A DNA stretch of 64,000 nt from Methylobacterium sp. E-065 (GCF_022829605.1 NZ_JAKSYD010000188.1:62001-126000); one strand, 5' to 3'. Numbered from the stretch's first letter, positions 15,553 through 25,338 are shown. Made by a program: numbers and translations. The notes: generated by a model from the sequence alone, not told the origin.

Positions 15553-17250
15553 TCACGCCGCCCGCACCGTCGCCAGGAAACGCACGACCTCGCCGCGCAA
15601 CGCCGCGAACTGCCGGGCGAGTTCATCCGCCGAACCGAGCACCTGGCCGGACGCGGTCTCGGTCTCCCCGGCGGCCGCGGCGACGCCCGTGATGGTCCGG
15701 GTCACGGCGTCGGTGCCCGCGGCGGCCTGCGCCACGCTCTGGACGATCTCCCGGCTCGCCGCACCCTGCTGGGTGATCGCCGCGGCCATCGCGGCGGTGA
15801 CGGCCCCGACCGCGCGGATCCGCTCGCCGATCGTGGTGATCGACAGCACCGCCGCCTCGGTCGAGCTCCGGAGCAATCCGATGCGCTGGCCGATCGTCTC
15901 GGTCGCCCGGGCGGTCTGGGCGGCGAGATCCTTGACCTCGCCCGCCACGACGGCGAAGCCGCGGCCGGCCTCGCCGGCGCGGGCCGCCTCGATCGTGGCG
16001 TTCAGCGCCAGCAGGTTGGTCTGACCGGCGATCTGCGCGATCAGATGCACGACGTCCGCGATCTCCGTCACCGCCGCGCTGAGGGCGCCGACCTGGCCGG
16101 TGCTCTGCTCGGCCTCGGTCACGGCTGCCTGGGTCAAGCGCGCCGATTCGTCCGCCCGGCGGCCGATCTCGGCGGCCGAGACCCCGAGCTGCTCGGCCGC
16201 GACCGCTGCGGTGTTCACGGTCCGGGCGGTTTCCTCGGCTGCGCCCGCCACCGTCGTGGACTGCTCGGCCGTGCCGCGGGCGGTGACGCTCATCGCCGAC
16301 GCGGTCGCCCGCAGCGCGGCTGCGGCGTCGGAGACCGTCCCGACGATCCCGCCGACCGTCGCCTCGAACGTGTCCGCCAGGTCCGTCATGGCGCGCTGCC
16401 GTTCCCTCGCAACCGTCGCGTCCGCCACGCGTCGGCTCTCGGCCTCTGCGGCAGTGCGCTGGGCCACGAGGGCGCGGATGCGATCGACGGCGTGCGCGAC
16501 GGCGCCAATCTCGTCGCGCCGCCGATCTCCGGCGATCCGTGCCTCGGCATCCCCCGCGGCCATCCGCTCCAGGCTCGCGACGAGACGGCCGAGCGGGCGC
16601 CCGATGCCGAAGATGCCGACTGCGACGGCGGTAACGAGCCCGGCGAGCAGGCCGAGCCCGGTATACGTCCAGAGGTCGCGGCGCATCCTCTCGATCTGCC
16701 CGGCAAGATCCTGCGCGCCGGCCGCCATGCGGTCGCTGATGCCCTCGCTGAGCGCACCGGTGCTTCGACCCAGGTCGGCGACGATCGGATCGATCTTCTG
16801 GTGCATCAGGGCGAGGGCGTCGACGTTGAGATTGGCTTCGCCGAGGATGCGCGCCTCCGACACGTCCGAGATGTAGCTTTCCACGCGGCCCCGCAGTGTG
16901 TCGACCTGATCCCTGAATTCGGGCGCCTCCGCGATCAAGGCCGCGAAGGTCTCCCGGAGCCCGATCACCGCGGTGTCGAATTCCTGGCTCGCCTGCTGGA
17001 TCCGTTCGGCCTCGGTCTCGGCGATGACGCGGTAGATCGCGTAATTCGTCTGATGGAACAGGCGGATGATCTGCCGCGCGCCCTCGGCCATCTTCGCGTC
17101 GTGGTCGATGAAGCGTGTGTACTGCTGGCCGATCGCCTCCAAGCGCCCGGTCTCGTGCCAGATGCAGCCGCCGATGATCGCCCCGATAACGAGGACGATC
17201 AGGACGATCTTGTGAATTATCTTCGGCTTGATCCCGAACTTTTTGATCAT
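15553..17250 (-). CDS. Methyl-accepting chemotaxis protein
   Basis: 565-residue inner-membrane receptor that signals to CheA. TM1 about 12-32, a helical periplasmic sensor of about 155 residues (four-helix-bundle type, no recognised ligand), TM2 about 190-212, HAMP, then a long cytoplasmic signalling domain with the conserved tip [20 protein letters not shown] and [15 protein letters not shown]. It lies on the minus strand between gp14 and gp15, beside the toxin-antitoxin pair, and is the second cargo segment in the GTA backbone. Complete by length and motifs. Confidence 0.94.
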   Translation of the reverse strand: MIKKFGIKPKIIHKIVLIVLVIGAIIGGCIWHETGRLEAIGQQYTRFIDHDAKMAEGARQIIRLFHQTNYAIYRVIAETEAERIQQASQEFDTAVIGLRETFAALIAEAPEFRDQVDTLRGRVESYISDVSEARILGEANLNVDALALMHQKIDPIVADLGRSTGALSEGISDRMAAGAQDLAGQIERMRRDLWTYTGLGLLAGLVTAVAVGIFGIGRPLGRLVASLERMAAGDAEARIAGDRRRDEIGAVAHAVDRIRALVAQRTAAEAESRRVADATVARERQRAMTDLADTFEATVGGIVGTVSDAAAALRATASAMSVTARGTAEQSTTVAGAAEETARTVNTAAVAAEQLGVSAAEIGRRADESARLTQAAVTEAEQSTGQVGALSAAVTEIADVVHLIAQIAGQTNLLALNATIEAARAGEAGRGFAVVAGEVKDLAAQTARATETIGQRIGLLRSSTEAAVLSITTIGERIRAVGAVTAAMAAAITQQGAASREIVQSVAQAAAGTDAVTRTITGVAAAAGETETASGQVLGSADELARQFAALRGEVVRFLATVRAA

Positions 17251-17404
17251 CGTTCTGCGGCTTTCAGTATCTTTGCGGTTGAGGCGTTGTCGTTCGGGGC
17301 AGCGTTGCGACCCATCATCGGTTAAATCGGCTCGTCTGACCTTTGAGTCGGTTGCGAACCTCTTCGCTTATCGACGCAAAGTCTATTCCGTTCGGAGTCC
17401 TGCC

Positions 17405-20400
17405 ATGGCCACCCTGATCCTGTCCTCGGCCGGGGCGGCGGTGGGCACGGCCCTCGGCGGTCCGATCGGCGCCGTCGTCGGGCGCACCCTGGGCGCCGTC
17501 GCGGGCGCCGGGCTGGACGGCGCGTTGTCCGGCTCGGGGCCGCACACCCGCTTCGTCGCGGGGCCGCGGCTTGCCGATGTCGCCGGGCTCACCTCCACGG
17601 AGGGCGATCCGATCCCGCGGGTCTATGGACGCGCCCGGATCGGCGGCAGCCTGATCTGGGCGACGCGCCCGCTCGAAGTCGCCAACACCACGGTGCAGCG
17701 CGCCGCCACGCCCGCCAAAGGCATGAGCGGGCAGAAGACCGTCACCACGCGCTACAGCTATTTCGCCAACCTCGCGGTCGGGCTGTGCGAGGGGGAGATC
17801 GCCTGCATCCGCCGGATCTGGGCGGACGGCCGGGAGATCGATCAGGTCGGCCTCACCATCCGGGTCCACACCGGCGGGCCGGACCAGGAGCCCGATCCGC
17901 TGATCGTCGCCAAGGAGGGTGCGGAAACCACGCCCGCCTATCGTGGCCTCGCCTACGTCGTGTTCGAGGGTCTGCCGCTCGCCGATTTCGGCAACCGCAT
18001 CCCGCAATTCGCCTTCGAGGTGATCCGCCCCATCAACGGGCTTTATGGCCGGATCCGCGCCGTCGAGATGATCCCCGGCGCCAGCGAGTTCGGGCTCGAC
18101 CCGGACCTCGTCACCGTGGATCTTGGCCTCGGCCGGACCGAGGCCGCCAACCGGCACCAGCTCCAGCGCGCCACCGACGTCCTCGCCTCGCTCGACGCAC
18201 TCCAGGCGCTCTGCCCCAACCTGCGGCGGGTCGCCGTGGTGGCGACGTGGTTCGGCACCGATATGCGGGCCGGTTCCTGCCGGGTGGTGCCGAAGGTCGA
18301 GGCGCGGCACAAGCAGGCCCTGCCGGCCGATTGGCGCGTCGCCGGGATCACCCGCGCGGACGCCGAGGTGGTCTCGATCCTGCCGGACGGCAATCCGGCC
18401 TATGGCGGGACCCCGAGCGATGACGGCCTGACCCGGCTGGTCGCCGAGCTGGTCCGCCGCGGGCTGGAGGTGCTGCTCTATCCCTTCGTGATGATGGACG
18501 TGCCGGCCGGCAACGGGCTGCCCGATCCGCGTGTGCCCGGAGCGACGCAGCCGCCCTTTCCCTGGCGGGGCCGCATCACCTGCGATCCGGCCCCCGGCCT
18601 CCCGGGGAGTCCGGACGGGACGTCGGTTGCCGACGCGCAGGTCGCGGCCTTCTTCGCCAACGGCTACGACGCGGAGATCCTGCACTACGCCGATCTCGCG
18701 GCCCGCTGGGCCCAAGCCGGCGTGCCGATCGCGGGCTTCGTGATCGGCAGCGAGTATGTCGGGCTGACCCGGGTGCGGGGCGCCGCCGGCTACCCGGCCG
18801 TGCAGGCCTTCCGGGCGATCGCGGCTGCCGTGCGGGCACGCCTGGGCCCCGGCGTTGCCCTGGTCTACGGCGCGGACTGGACCGAGTACGGCGCCCATGT
18901 CCTCGACGGGGGCGCAACGATCCGCTTCCCCCTCGACGACCTGTTCGCCGACCCGAACATCGCGGCGGTGGGGATCGACTGGTACGCCCCGGTCTCCGAC
19001 TGGCGGGACAAGCCGGACCACGCCGACCTCGCAGCTGCGGGCGACATCTACGACCGCGCCTACCTCAAGGAGCGCGGCGGCTCCGGCGAAGCCTTCGACT
19101 GGTACTACCCCGACGGAGCGGCCCGCGCCGCCCAGGACCGCGTTCCGATCACCGACGGCGCTATCGGCAAGGCCTGGATCTACCGGGTCAAGGACCTCGT
19201 GGCGTGGTGGTCGAACCCGCATGTCGAGCGCGACGGCGGCGTCGAGACCCGGGCGACCGCCTTGGTGCCGATGGGAAAGCCGATCTGGCTTACCGAACTC
19301 GGCGTCCCGGCGGTCGACAAGGGCACGAACGGGCCCAACGTCTTCCCCGATCCGAAATCGGTCGAGAATGCTTTCCCGCCGCAATCCCGGGCGCTTCGCG
19401 ACGAGCTGATCCAGCTCCGCGGCCTGGAGGCGGCGATCGCCCGGTTCGACCCGGCGGTGCCGGGCTTCCGGGAGGCCGACAACCCGGTCTCGCCGGTCTA
19501 TGGCGGGCGGATGGTCGATCCGGCCGGGATCTTCATCTGGGCCTGGGACGCGCGGCCCTATCCGGCCTTCCCGACCGTGCGCGGGGTCTGGGCCGATATC
19601 GGCAATTGGCGGGTCGGCCACTGGATCACCGGGCGGATCGAGGGCTGCGACCTCGACCTGCTTGTCCTGAGAATCCTGGCCGATTTCGGCTTCGACGCCC
19701 CGGTCGCAATCGAGGCGGCGGCCTATCTCGACGGCTACGTGCTCGACCGGCCGCTCTCGGCGCGGGGCGCCCTGGAAACCTTGGCACAAGTCTACGGGCT
19801 CGACGTCTCGGCGGTGGCGGGCCGGTTGCACCTGCGCGGGCCGCGCCGGGACCGGCCATTGGTGCTGGACGAGGCCGACCTGGTCCGGCTCTCCGAGGAG
19901 AAGCCGGTGCTCCGTCAGGTCCGGGCCGAGGAGAGCGCCCTGCCGCGCTCGGTCGCGCTCGGCCTCACCGAATCCGAGAGCCCGGATTACCGCCGCGCCA
20001 CGGCGTCGGCCGTCCGGCCCGTGGGCGAGCGGCGACACGAGACCCGGATCGAGGCCGCGATCGTCACCCGGCGCGAGACCGGCGACGGCCTCGCCGAGGC
20101 TATGCTCGACCGGATCATCGCGGCCCGCGACAGCGCGGTCTTCACACTGAGCCCGCGCCGGGTCGAGCTGGAGCCCGGCGACCTCCTGGCGGTTCCAGCG
20201 GACGTGCCGGGCGGCACGGTGCTGCGCAAGATCGACCGGATCGACGACGCCCCCACCGGACGACGGATCGAGGCGAGCGGCGTCCCGCCCCGGGCGGGGC
20301 CGGGGCGCGGCCTGCCGCGCAGCATGGCGCTGACCGGAGTGGCGCCCCCGTCCTTCCCGGGGCCGCCGTTGGCTCTGGCCCTCGACCTGCCGGCGGATCG

Positions 20401-21301
20401 GGGCAGCCCCACGATCCTGCAATACCTCGCGGTGGCGGCCGAGCCCTGGCTCGGGGCGGCCGCGATCTGGCGGGCGGAGGGAGCCGGGCCGCTCGCGCTC
20501 CAGGGGCTCGTCGATTACCCCGCCTGCCTGGGCCGGACCCTGTCGGCGCTGCCCGCCGGACCGCTCTGGCGGATCGACCGGCACCGGCACCTCGACGTCA
20601 CCCTGCGGCGGGGCGGGGCGCTCGCGTCGATCGGCGAGCAGGCGATGCTGGCCGGCGGCAACCTGTTCGCGCTGATCGGACCGGACGGCGCCGTGGAACT
20701 GCTCGGCGCGGCGCAGGCCGTGCTGACCGGGACCGATACATACCGGCTCTCGGGGCTCCTGCGCGGGCTCGCCGGCAGCGAGGACGCCGCCGGCCGGACG
20801 TCGCCTGCCGGCAGCCTGATCGTGCGCCTCGACGACGGCGCGGTGGTGCCGCTGGTCGACCGGCTCGACGCGGTCGGCCGCGGGTTCCGCTACCGGATCG
20901 GGCCGGCGGGGCGCGATCCGGGCGACCCGGCCTTCACGGAGCTGACTGCGACCGCCGGGCTCGGCGCCCTGCGGCCTTTGCGGCCGGTCCACCTGCGGGC
21001 ACGCCGCACGCCGCAGGGCGTGCTGCTCTCGTGGATCCGGCGGGGACGCCGCGACGGCGATGCCTGGGAGCCCGCCGAGATCCCCCTGGACGATCCGGAG
21101 GCCTACGCGGTGACGCTGTTCGCGGGCAGCGGTGCGGCCCTGCGCACGCTCCGGACCGACGCTCAGCAGCTCCTCTACGCCGACGAGACGGCCGATCTTG
21201 GCGGCCCGCAGCGGAGCCTCGACATGGCCGTCGTGCAGATCGGTGCCGTCGCCGGTCCCGGTCCCGCCTGCCGGGCCCGCATCCCCGTCCGTTCGGCCTG
21301 A
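17405..21301 (+). CDS. GTA gp15-like host-specificity/baseplate megatron protein
   Basis: About 1298 residues, start ATG at 17405. N-terminal glycine-rich hydrophobic stretch (VGTALGGPIGAVVGRTLGAV), then the tail-hub region (IPRVYGRARIGGSLIWAT and following). A TIM-barrel-like GTA domain spans roughly 380-800 (DWTEYGAHVLDGG, IGIDWYAPVSDWRD-type and PIWLTELGVPAVDKGTN segments), and phage-tail hub modules follow to the end (LSGLLRGLAGSED, RPVHLRARRTPQGVLLSWIRRGRRDGD). It forms the central baseplate protein contacting the host surface. Follows the cargo insertion with a 154-base divergent spacer from the chemotaxis gene. Confidence 0.94.
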   Translation: MATLILSSAGAAVGTALGGPIGAVVGRTLGAVAGAGLDGALSGSGPHTRFVAGPRLADVAGLTSTEGDPIPRVYGRARIGGSLIWATRPLEVANTTVQRAATPAKGMSGQKTVTTRYSYFANLAVGLCEGEIACIRRIWADGREIDQVGLTIRVHTGGPDQEPDPLIVAKEGAETTPAYRGLAYVVFEGLPLADFGNRIPQFAFEVIRPINGLYGRIRAVEMIPGASEFGLDPDLVTVDLGLGRTEAANRHQLQRATDVLASLDALQALCPNLRRVAVVATWFGTDMRAGSCRVVPKVEARHKQALPADWRVAGITRADAEVVSILPDGNPAYGGTPSDDGLTRLVAELVRRGLEVLLYPFVMMDVPAGNGLPDPRVPGATQPPFPWRGRITCDPAPGLPGSPDGTSVADAQVAAFFANGYDAEILHYADLAARWAQAGVPIAGFVIGSEYVGLTRVRGAAGYPAVQAFRAIAAAVRARLGPGVALVYGADWTEYGAHVLDGGATIRFPLDDLFADPNIAAVGIDWYAPVSDWRDKPDHADLAAAGDIYDRAYLKERGGSGEAFDWYYPDGAARAAQDRVPITDGAIGKAWIYRVKDLVAWWSNPHVERDGGVETRATALVPMGKPIWLTELGVPAVDKGTNGPNVFPDPKSVENAFPPQSRALRDELIQLRGLEAAIARFDPAVPGFREADNPVSPVYGGRMVDPAGIFIWAWDARPYPAFPTVRGVWADIGNWRVGHWITGRIEGCDLDLLVLRILADFGFDAPVAIEAAAYLDGYVLDRPLSARGALETLAQVYGLDVSAVAGRLHLRGPRRDRPLVLDEADLVRLSEEKPVLRQVRAEESALPRSVALGLTESESPDYRRATASAVRPVGERRHETRIEAAIVTRRETGDGLAEAMLDRIIAARDSAVFTLSPRRVELEPGDLLAVPADVPGGTVLRKIDRIDDAPTGRRIEASGVPPRAGPGRGLPRSMALTGVAPPSFPGPPLALALDLPADRGSPTILQYLAVAAEPWLGAAAIWRAEGAGPLALQGLVDYPACLGRTLSALPAGPLWRIDRHRHLDVTLRRGGALASIGEQAMLAGGNLFALIGPDGAVELLGAAQAVLTGTDTYRLSGLLRGLAGSEDAAGRTSPAGSLIVRLDDGAVVPLVDRLDAVGRGFRYRIGPAGRDPGDPAFTELTATAGLGALRPLRPVHLRARRTPQGVLLSWIRRGRRDGDAWEPAEIPLDDPEAYAVTLFAGSGAALRTLRTDAQQLLYADETADLGGPQRSLDMAVVQIGAVAGPGPACRARIPVRSA

Positions 21302-21316
21302 CCCCAGGGAGCCCCC

Positions 21317-22774
21317 ATGTCCGATGTGACGCCCCATCTCGGCCTGCCGCTGATCGCGGCGAGCCAAGCGCAGAAGCATGTCACCCACAACGAGGCGCTC
21401 GGCCTCCTCGACGCCGTGATCCAGCTGGCCTGCCTGGACAAGGATCTCTCGGCACCGCCGCCGAGCCCCACCGAGGGCGACCGCTACCTCGTGGTGACGT
21501 CGAACCCCGGGGGCGCCTGGGCCGGGCTCGCGGGCCAGGTGGTGCACTACGCCGATGGCGTCTGGGCCGGCTTGGTCCCGCGGGCTGGCTGGCTCGCCTA
21601 CGTGGTGGACGAGGCCGACCTCTACATCTTCGACGGCACCGCCTGGACGAGCGTCCGACGCACCCTCACGATGGTCCAGAGCCTGAGCCGTCTTGGGATC
21701 AACACGGAGGCGGACAGCGTCAACCGCCTCGCCGTGAAGGCGGATGCGGCGCTGCTGAGCTGGGACGACGTCACCCCCGGCTCCGGCGACATGCGGGTGA
21801 GCGTCAACAAGAAGGCGGCGGCGCGAGACGCGGGCTTCGTGTTCCAGACCGGCTACTCGGCCCGGGCGCTGTTCGGCACCCTCGGGGGCGACGACTTCGT
21901 CCTCAAGACCTCGCCGGACGGCGCGGCCTTCACCACCGCGCTCACCGCCTCGGCGGCCACGGGCGTCGTCGCCTTCGCGGCGAGCCCGACGGCGCCGACG
22001 CCCGCCCCAGGCGATGCCTCCACCCAGCTTGCCACCACGGCCTTCATCGCCGCCCGGGGCCTCGCCTTCCGCAACCGCCTCATCAACGGCAGCTTCGCGA
22101 TCAACCAGCGCAACGCGTCGGCATCGCAGCTCGCCTACGCGGCCGGTGCCTACAGCGTGGACCGGTGGAAGGCGGGGGCGAACGGCGCCACCCTGTCGTT
22201 CGCCACTGCCGGCAACGGCGACGTGACCGTGACGATCACCGCCGGATCGCTCGTGCAGGTGATCGAGGGCGGCCTCTCCCTGCCGGAGGGCGGTCCCTAC
22301 GCCCTGTCCTGGCGCGGTACGGCCGCCGGGCGCGTCTATCCCTCCGGCGCCTCCAGCCTACCCGCCTATGCCGGCTCCGGCACGTCCACCACCCTGACGG
22401 CTGGATCCAACACGGTGGTCGAGTTCACCGCGGGCACCGTGAGCCTCGCGCAGCTCGAACCGGGCAGGATGGCCACCGCGTTCGAGCGACGGGACGACGA
22501 GATGCGCCGCTGTCAGCGCTACTATCAAACCGGAACCCTCATCCTCTTCCGGGCGAACGCCTCCGGCGCATTCGGCGGCGGCGTCGTGCCCCTGCGTATC
22601 GCCGGGATGCGGGCCGTTCCGACCGTGGTCGCCGCCAACGACGGCAGCGGCAGCTACACCGGGTCGATCGTGTTCGGTGCGACCAGCCCGGAGGACCTGC
22701 GGGTCTGGTTCGGGGCGGCGGGAGCCGCCGGCGACTACTGCCCGGTCGCCTGGACTGCCAGCGCGGAGCTGTGA
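21317..22774 (+). CDS. DUF2793-domain tail-fibre-like protein
   Basis: 485 residues. The N-terminus TPHLGLPLIAASQAQKHVTHNEALGLLDAVIQL and WAGLAGQVVHYADGVWAGLVP are diagnostic of DUF2793, found in GTA-like clusters right after gp15. The middle (ASPTAPTPAPGDASTQLATTAFI) is a common phage tail-fibre linker. The C-terminal third (RNRLINGSFAINQRNASA and on, to FERRDDEMRRCQRYYQTG) is a receptor-binding-tip-type module seen in phage fibres. Starts 15 bases after gp15. Probably sets adsorption range. Confidence 0.88.
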   Translation: MSDVTPHLGLPLIAASQAQKHVTHNEALGLLDAVIQLACLDKDLSAPPPSPTEGDRYLVVTSNPGGAWAGLAGQVVHYADGVWAGLVPRAGWLAYVVDEADLYIFDGTAWTSVRRTLTMVQSLSRLGINTEADSVNRLAVKADAALLSWDDVTPGSGDMRVSVNKKAAARDAGFVFQTGYSARALFGTLGGDDFVLKTSPDGAAFTTALTASAATGVVAFAASPTAPTPAPGDASTQLATTAFIAARGLAFRNRLINGSFAINQRNASASQLAYAAGAYSVDRWKAGANGATLSFATAGNGDVTVTITAGSLVQVIEGGLSLPEGGPYALSWRGTAAGRVYPSGASSLPAYAGSGTSTTLTAGSNTVVEFTAGTVSLAQLEPGRMATAFERRDDEMRRCQRYYQTGTLILFRANASGAFGGGVVPLRIAGMRAVPTVVAANDGSGSYTGSIVFGATSPEDLRVWFGAAGAAGDYCPVAWTASAEL

Positions 22775-22889
22775 GCCGGTCGGCCGGCGACAACGCGCCC
22801 TTCTGAGGCCCTGCGCCTCCTCCCGCCCAGCTGGCGCGCGGCCATCCCCGACGAGCTTGCGCGGCCGCTCTTTCCATCGTGAGGATGCC

Positions 22890-23543
22890 ATGACTGCACC
22901 GCTCGTGCGGGCGACGTTCTTCGCCCGTCTCCGCGCCGCCGGACCATGCGGACCGCACCTCGCGCAGGTTGAGGTCGACGGGCTCTCCGCGCTCCTCGAC
23001 GCCTGGGAACGGCTGGGCTGGCCCGCCGACCTGCGCCCGATCGCCTACACGCTGGCGACCGCGTGGCACGAGTGCCGGCTCGACCTCTCGATCCGCGAGG
23101 AAGGCCTCGGGCGCGGCCACGCCTACGGCACGCCGGTGAACGGTCGGGTCTATTACGGCCGCGGCGCGAGCCAGCTCACGTGGCTTGCCAACTACCGGAC
23201 CTTCGGCCGGCTGCTTAGGCTCGACCTCGTGGGCGATCCGGATCTGGCGCTCGTGCCGGCGACGAGCGCGGCGATCCTGGTGCTGGGCGCCCGTGACGGC
23301 CTGTTCCGGCCCGGCCACACGCTCGGCCGTTACTTCGGGGAGCCGACCGACGATCCGGTGGGCGCGCGGGCCATCGTCAACGGCGATGGGGCGAAGAACG
23401 GTGCGCGGATCGCCGCCTACCACCGAAGCTTCCTGGCCGCCCTGGAAGCCGCGCTTCCACCCGCCGCGTCGAGCCCGCAACCGACCGCCTGGTGGCTGCG
23501 CCTGCGCGAGGCGGTCCGTCACAACATGCAGAAGGGTGCCTGA
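22890..23543 (+). CDS. GH19-like (chitinase/lysozyme-type) endolysin
   Basis: 217 residues, start ATG at 22890. LATAWHECRLDLSIREEGLG carries the His-Glu pair expected for the GH19/lysozyme-like catalytic site, followed by YYGRGASQLTWLANYRTFG and a family-typical GDPDLALVPATSAAILVLGA. It should cut peptidoglycan to release particles. Directly followed, two bases later, by the holin gene: a lysis cassette at the end of the structural cluster. No signal peptide, consistent with holin-dependent release. Confidence 0.88.
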   Translation: MTAPLVRATFFARLRAAGPCGPHLAQVEVDGLSALLDAWERLGWPADLRPIAYTLATAWHECRLDLSIREEGLGRGHAYGTPVNGRVYYGRGASQLTWLANYRTFGRLLRLDLVGDPDLALVPATSAAILVLGARDGLFRPGHTLGRYFGEPTDDPVGARAIVNGDGAKNGARIAAYHRSFLAALEAALPPAASSPQPTAWWLRLREAVRHNMQKGA

Positions 23544-23545
23544 CC

Positions 23546-23956
23546 ATGGGATTCCTCGCCATCCTCCCCGCGCTGCTCGGCGCCGTCGGCCCGATCCTGG
23601 CGCGTGTGCTGCCCGACGAGGGCCAGCGGCTGCAGGTGCAGCTCGACTTGCAAAAGGCCCTGATCGACCAGCAGGGCGACCTCAGCCGGGCCATGGCCGA
23701 GGTGATGAAGGCCGATGCCGGCTCCGAGAGCCCGCTCGCCCGCAACGCCCGGCCGATCACCGTGCTGTGGGCCCTGGCCATGATCACCTGGGTCGGCGTC
23801 GTGGCGCCGATGCTCGGGCTGCAGGTCGAGGTGGTAACGGCGCTCAAGGGCGTGCCGGCGGAGCTGTGGTCGCTGCTGACCGTGGGCATCGGCGCCTACA
23901 TGCTGGCGCGCTCGGTCGACAAGATCGTGCCGCAGGTTGTGGGACCGAAGGGGTGA
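23546..23956 (+). CDS. Three-TM holin of the gene-transfer-release family
   Basis: 136 residues. Start ATG at 23546, just after the endolysin stop. A hydrophobic N-terminal segment (FLAILPALLGAVGPILARVL), an amphipathic charged middle (LQVQLDLQKALIDQQGDLSRAMAEVMKADAGSESPLARNARPITV), and two further membrane segments (LWALAMITWVGVVAPMLG, LWSLLTVGIGAYMLARSV). This matches the GTA_holin_3TM family, which permeabilises the inner membrane for particle release. In R. capsulatus the lysis genes lie away from the structural cluster; here they are attached. Confidence 0.88.
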   Translation: MGFLAILPALLGAVGPILARVLPDEGQRLQVQLDLQKALIDQQGDLSRAMAEVMKADAGSESPLARNARPITVLWALAMITWVGVVAPMLGLQVEVVTALKGVPAELWSLLTVGIGAYMLARSVDKIVPQVVGPKG

Positions 23957-23982
23957 GCCTCGAGAGCCGCGGGAGCGCACCG

Positions 23983-24393
23983 ATGACGGACGAGACTGTA
24001 CCGCGGACGCGAGCTCCGCGGGCGGGGGGCAGCGCGCGAAGGAGCGGGGCCATGGTAGACACGCTGCCCGAATGGATCGGGCGCCTGATCGAGCGCGTCG
24101 AGGCGACCGGTCGTCAGATGGACGTGCTCGGCGGCAAGCTCGATCGGATGGACGAGAAGCTGGAGGGCGTGGCCTACCGGCGCGACATCGAGCTTTTCGT
24201 GGCGCGCGACGAGATCGAGCGGCGGATCGACAAGGCGGTGGACGGGGCGAAGTCCGACGCGGCGAAGGGGCTGGCCGAGGTGAACGGGCAGGTGCGGACG
24301 CTGTACCGGATCGGCTGGGGGCTGGCCTCGGCGGCGCTGCTGGCGTTCGGGGGGATCGTGCTGGCCAAGGTCGGGCTGACGACGGGGCACTGA
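23983..24393 (+). CDS. Coiled-coil, C-terminally membrane-anchored protein (XhlA-like lysis accessory)
   Basis: 136 residues from ATG 23983 (preceded by GGGAG); ATG 24052 has the better AAGGAG site and would give 113 residues. The body is heptad-like (IGRLIERVEATGRQMDVLGG, KLDRMDEKLEGVAYRRDIEL), then one C-terminal membrane span (IGWGLASAALLAFGGIVLAKV). This layout resembles haemolysin XhlA-type holin partners. It is the last gene of the phage-like cluster, with a terminator about 125 bases on. Function by analogy only. Confidence 0.7.
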   Translation: MTDETVPRTRAPRAGGSARRSGAMVDTLPEWIGRLIERVEATGRQMDVLGGKLDRMDEKLEGVAYRRDIELFVARDEIERRIDKAVDGAKSDAAKGLAEVNGQVRTLYRIGWGLASAALLAFGGIVLAKVGLTTGH

Positions 24394-24518
24394 ACGGATT
24401 TGGGATGGGCGCGTATCGCGCGGGAGGCTGCCGGCCTCCGGTGCCGCCCATCAGGGGTCGGGCCACGGATTAAAGCGGTCGCCGGGGCGTCTAATCTCCG
24501 TGAACGCAACCTTCCCAG

Positions 24519-24550
24519 CCCCGCCGGCGGCCCCCGCGCGGGGTTTTTTT
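24519..24550 (+). terminator. Rho-independent terminator after the lysis genes
   Basis: CCCCGC at 24519-24524 pairs with GCGGGG at 24538-24543, followed directly by seven T (24544-24550). It closes the phage-like transcription unit. Confidence 0.75.
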
Positions 24551-24684
24551 CTTCGCCCTCCGGCACCGACCCCTCAGCGCGCCGCCGGGAGTTGGATTAA
24601 GTCGGATGCGCCAACGTCTAACCCCTCACTATGCCAAGCTTTGGAATCGTTCGGCATAGGAAGCTGAGTTTCGGGAGGCGTTCT

Positions 24685-25050
24685 GTGCGTTCAGTTGTTT
24701 TTGGCGTCGTCATCGCTGCCCTGCTTCCGATTGCGGTGCAGGCTCAGGAGGCCGGGGATGCGGCCGCGGGCGAGAAGGCGTTCGCCCCCTGCAAGGCGTG
24801 CCACAATTTCCAGAAGAACGGCGTGGGTCCCGACCTGAAAGGCGTCGTCGGGCGCAAAGCGGGCACCTATGAGGGTTACAACTACTCAGCGGCTTTGAAG
24901 AACTCGGGCATCACCTGGGATGAGGCCAACCTGCACGAGTGGTTGAAGAACCCGAAGGCCAAGGTGCCGGGCAACAAGATGATCTTCCAAGGTTATACGG
25001 ACGATAAGAAGATCAACGACGTGATCGCCTACCTCAAGACGCAGTCCTGA
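24685..25050 (+). CDS. Periplasmic class I cytochrome c (c2/cH-like)
   Basis: 121 residues. The GTG at 24685 is chosen because GGGAGG stands six bases before it and a signal peptide (VVFGVVIAALLPIAVQAQ) begins right after. The upstream ATG at 24631 has no ribosome-binding site and adds a basic tail. Haem attachment is CKACH near residue 35; the distal Met is in NKMIF; YNYSAALKNSGITWDE and YLKTQS are typical of cytochrome c2/c550. It carries electrons between periplasmic dehydrogenases and oxidases. It would need the Ccm system, encoded later in this window. Confidence 0.9.
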   Translation: MRSVVFGVVIAALLPIAVQAQEAGDAAAGEKAFAPCKACHNFQKNGVGPDLKGVVGRKAGTYEGYNYSAALKNSGITWDEANLHEWLKNPKAKVPGNKMIFQGYTDDKKINDVIAYLKTQS

Positions 25051-25096
25051 CGCTGAAGTCGCCGAGCCGTTTCGTTTCACGGCTCGGCCCTTTCCG

Positions 25097-25183
25097 CTAT
25101 CGGCCTCGCAGGAAGAAAAACCAGATCAACAGGAGGACCGGGATCGGCACTCCCAAAAGCCACAGTAGGCTACCTGTCAGCAT
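25097..25183 (-). CDS. 28-residue single-span membrane peptide
   Basis: MLTGSLLWLLGVPIPVLLLI followed by WFFFLRGR: one membrane span with a basic C-terminal end. The ATG (complement of 25181-25183) follows a perfect AAGGAG six bases upstream, strong support for translation at this size. Convergent with the cytochrome gene. No family recognised. Confidence 0.55.
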   Translation of the reverse strand: MLTGSLLWLLGVPIPVLLLIWFFFLRGR

Positions 25184-25338
25184 GTTCGACTCCTTGGACT
25201 GAAGGAGCAACCCTCCGGCTTCGTCCCCTGTTCCGGGGCGCTAGACCCCCGCGGCCTGGCTCGCTCCGTCGCGCCGAAACGCGAGGCGACGGAACGCCTG
25301 GGCCATTTGGACGGGCGCCCTGACGCGGAACGCCCCCG

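Noticed and set aside
17315-21547. Very long open frame (1410 codons) on the minus strand opposite gp15
   Set aside because: High-GC antisense frame; rich in Arg, Gly and His with no family motifs, while the plus strand has clear gp15 motifs.
24394-24518. Possible attachment site after the lysis genes
   Set aside because: No tRNA 3' end and no matching direct repeat could be seen; without an integrase gene an att site is unsupported.
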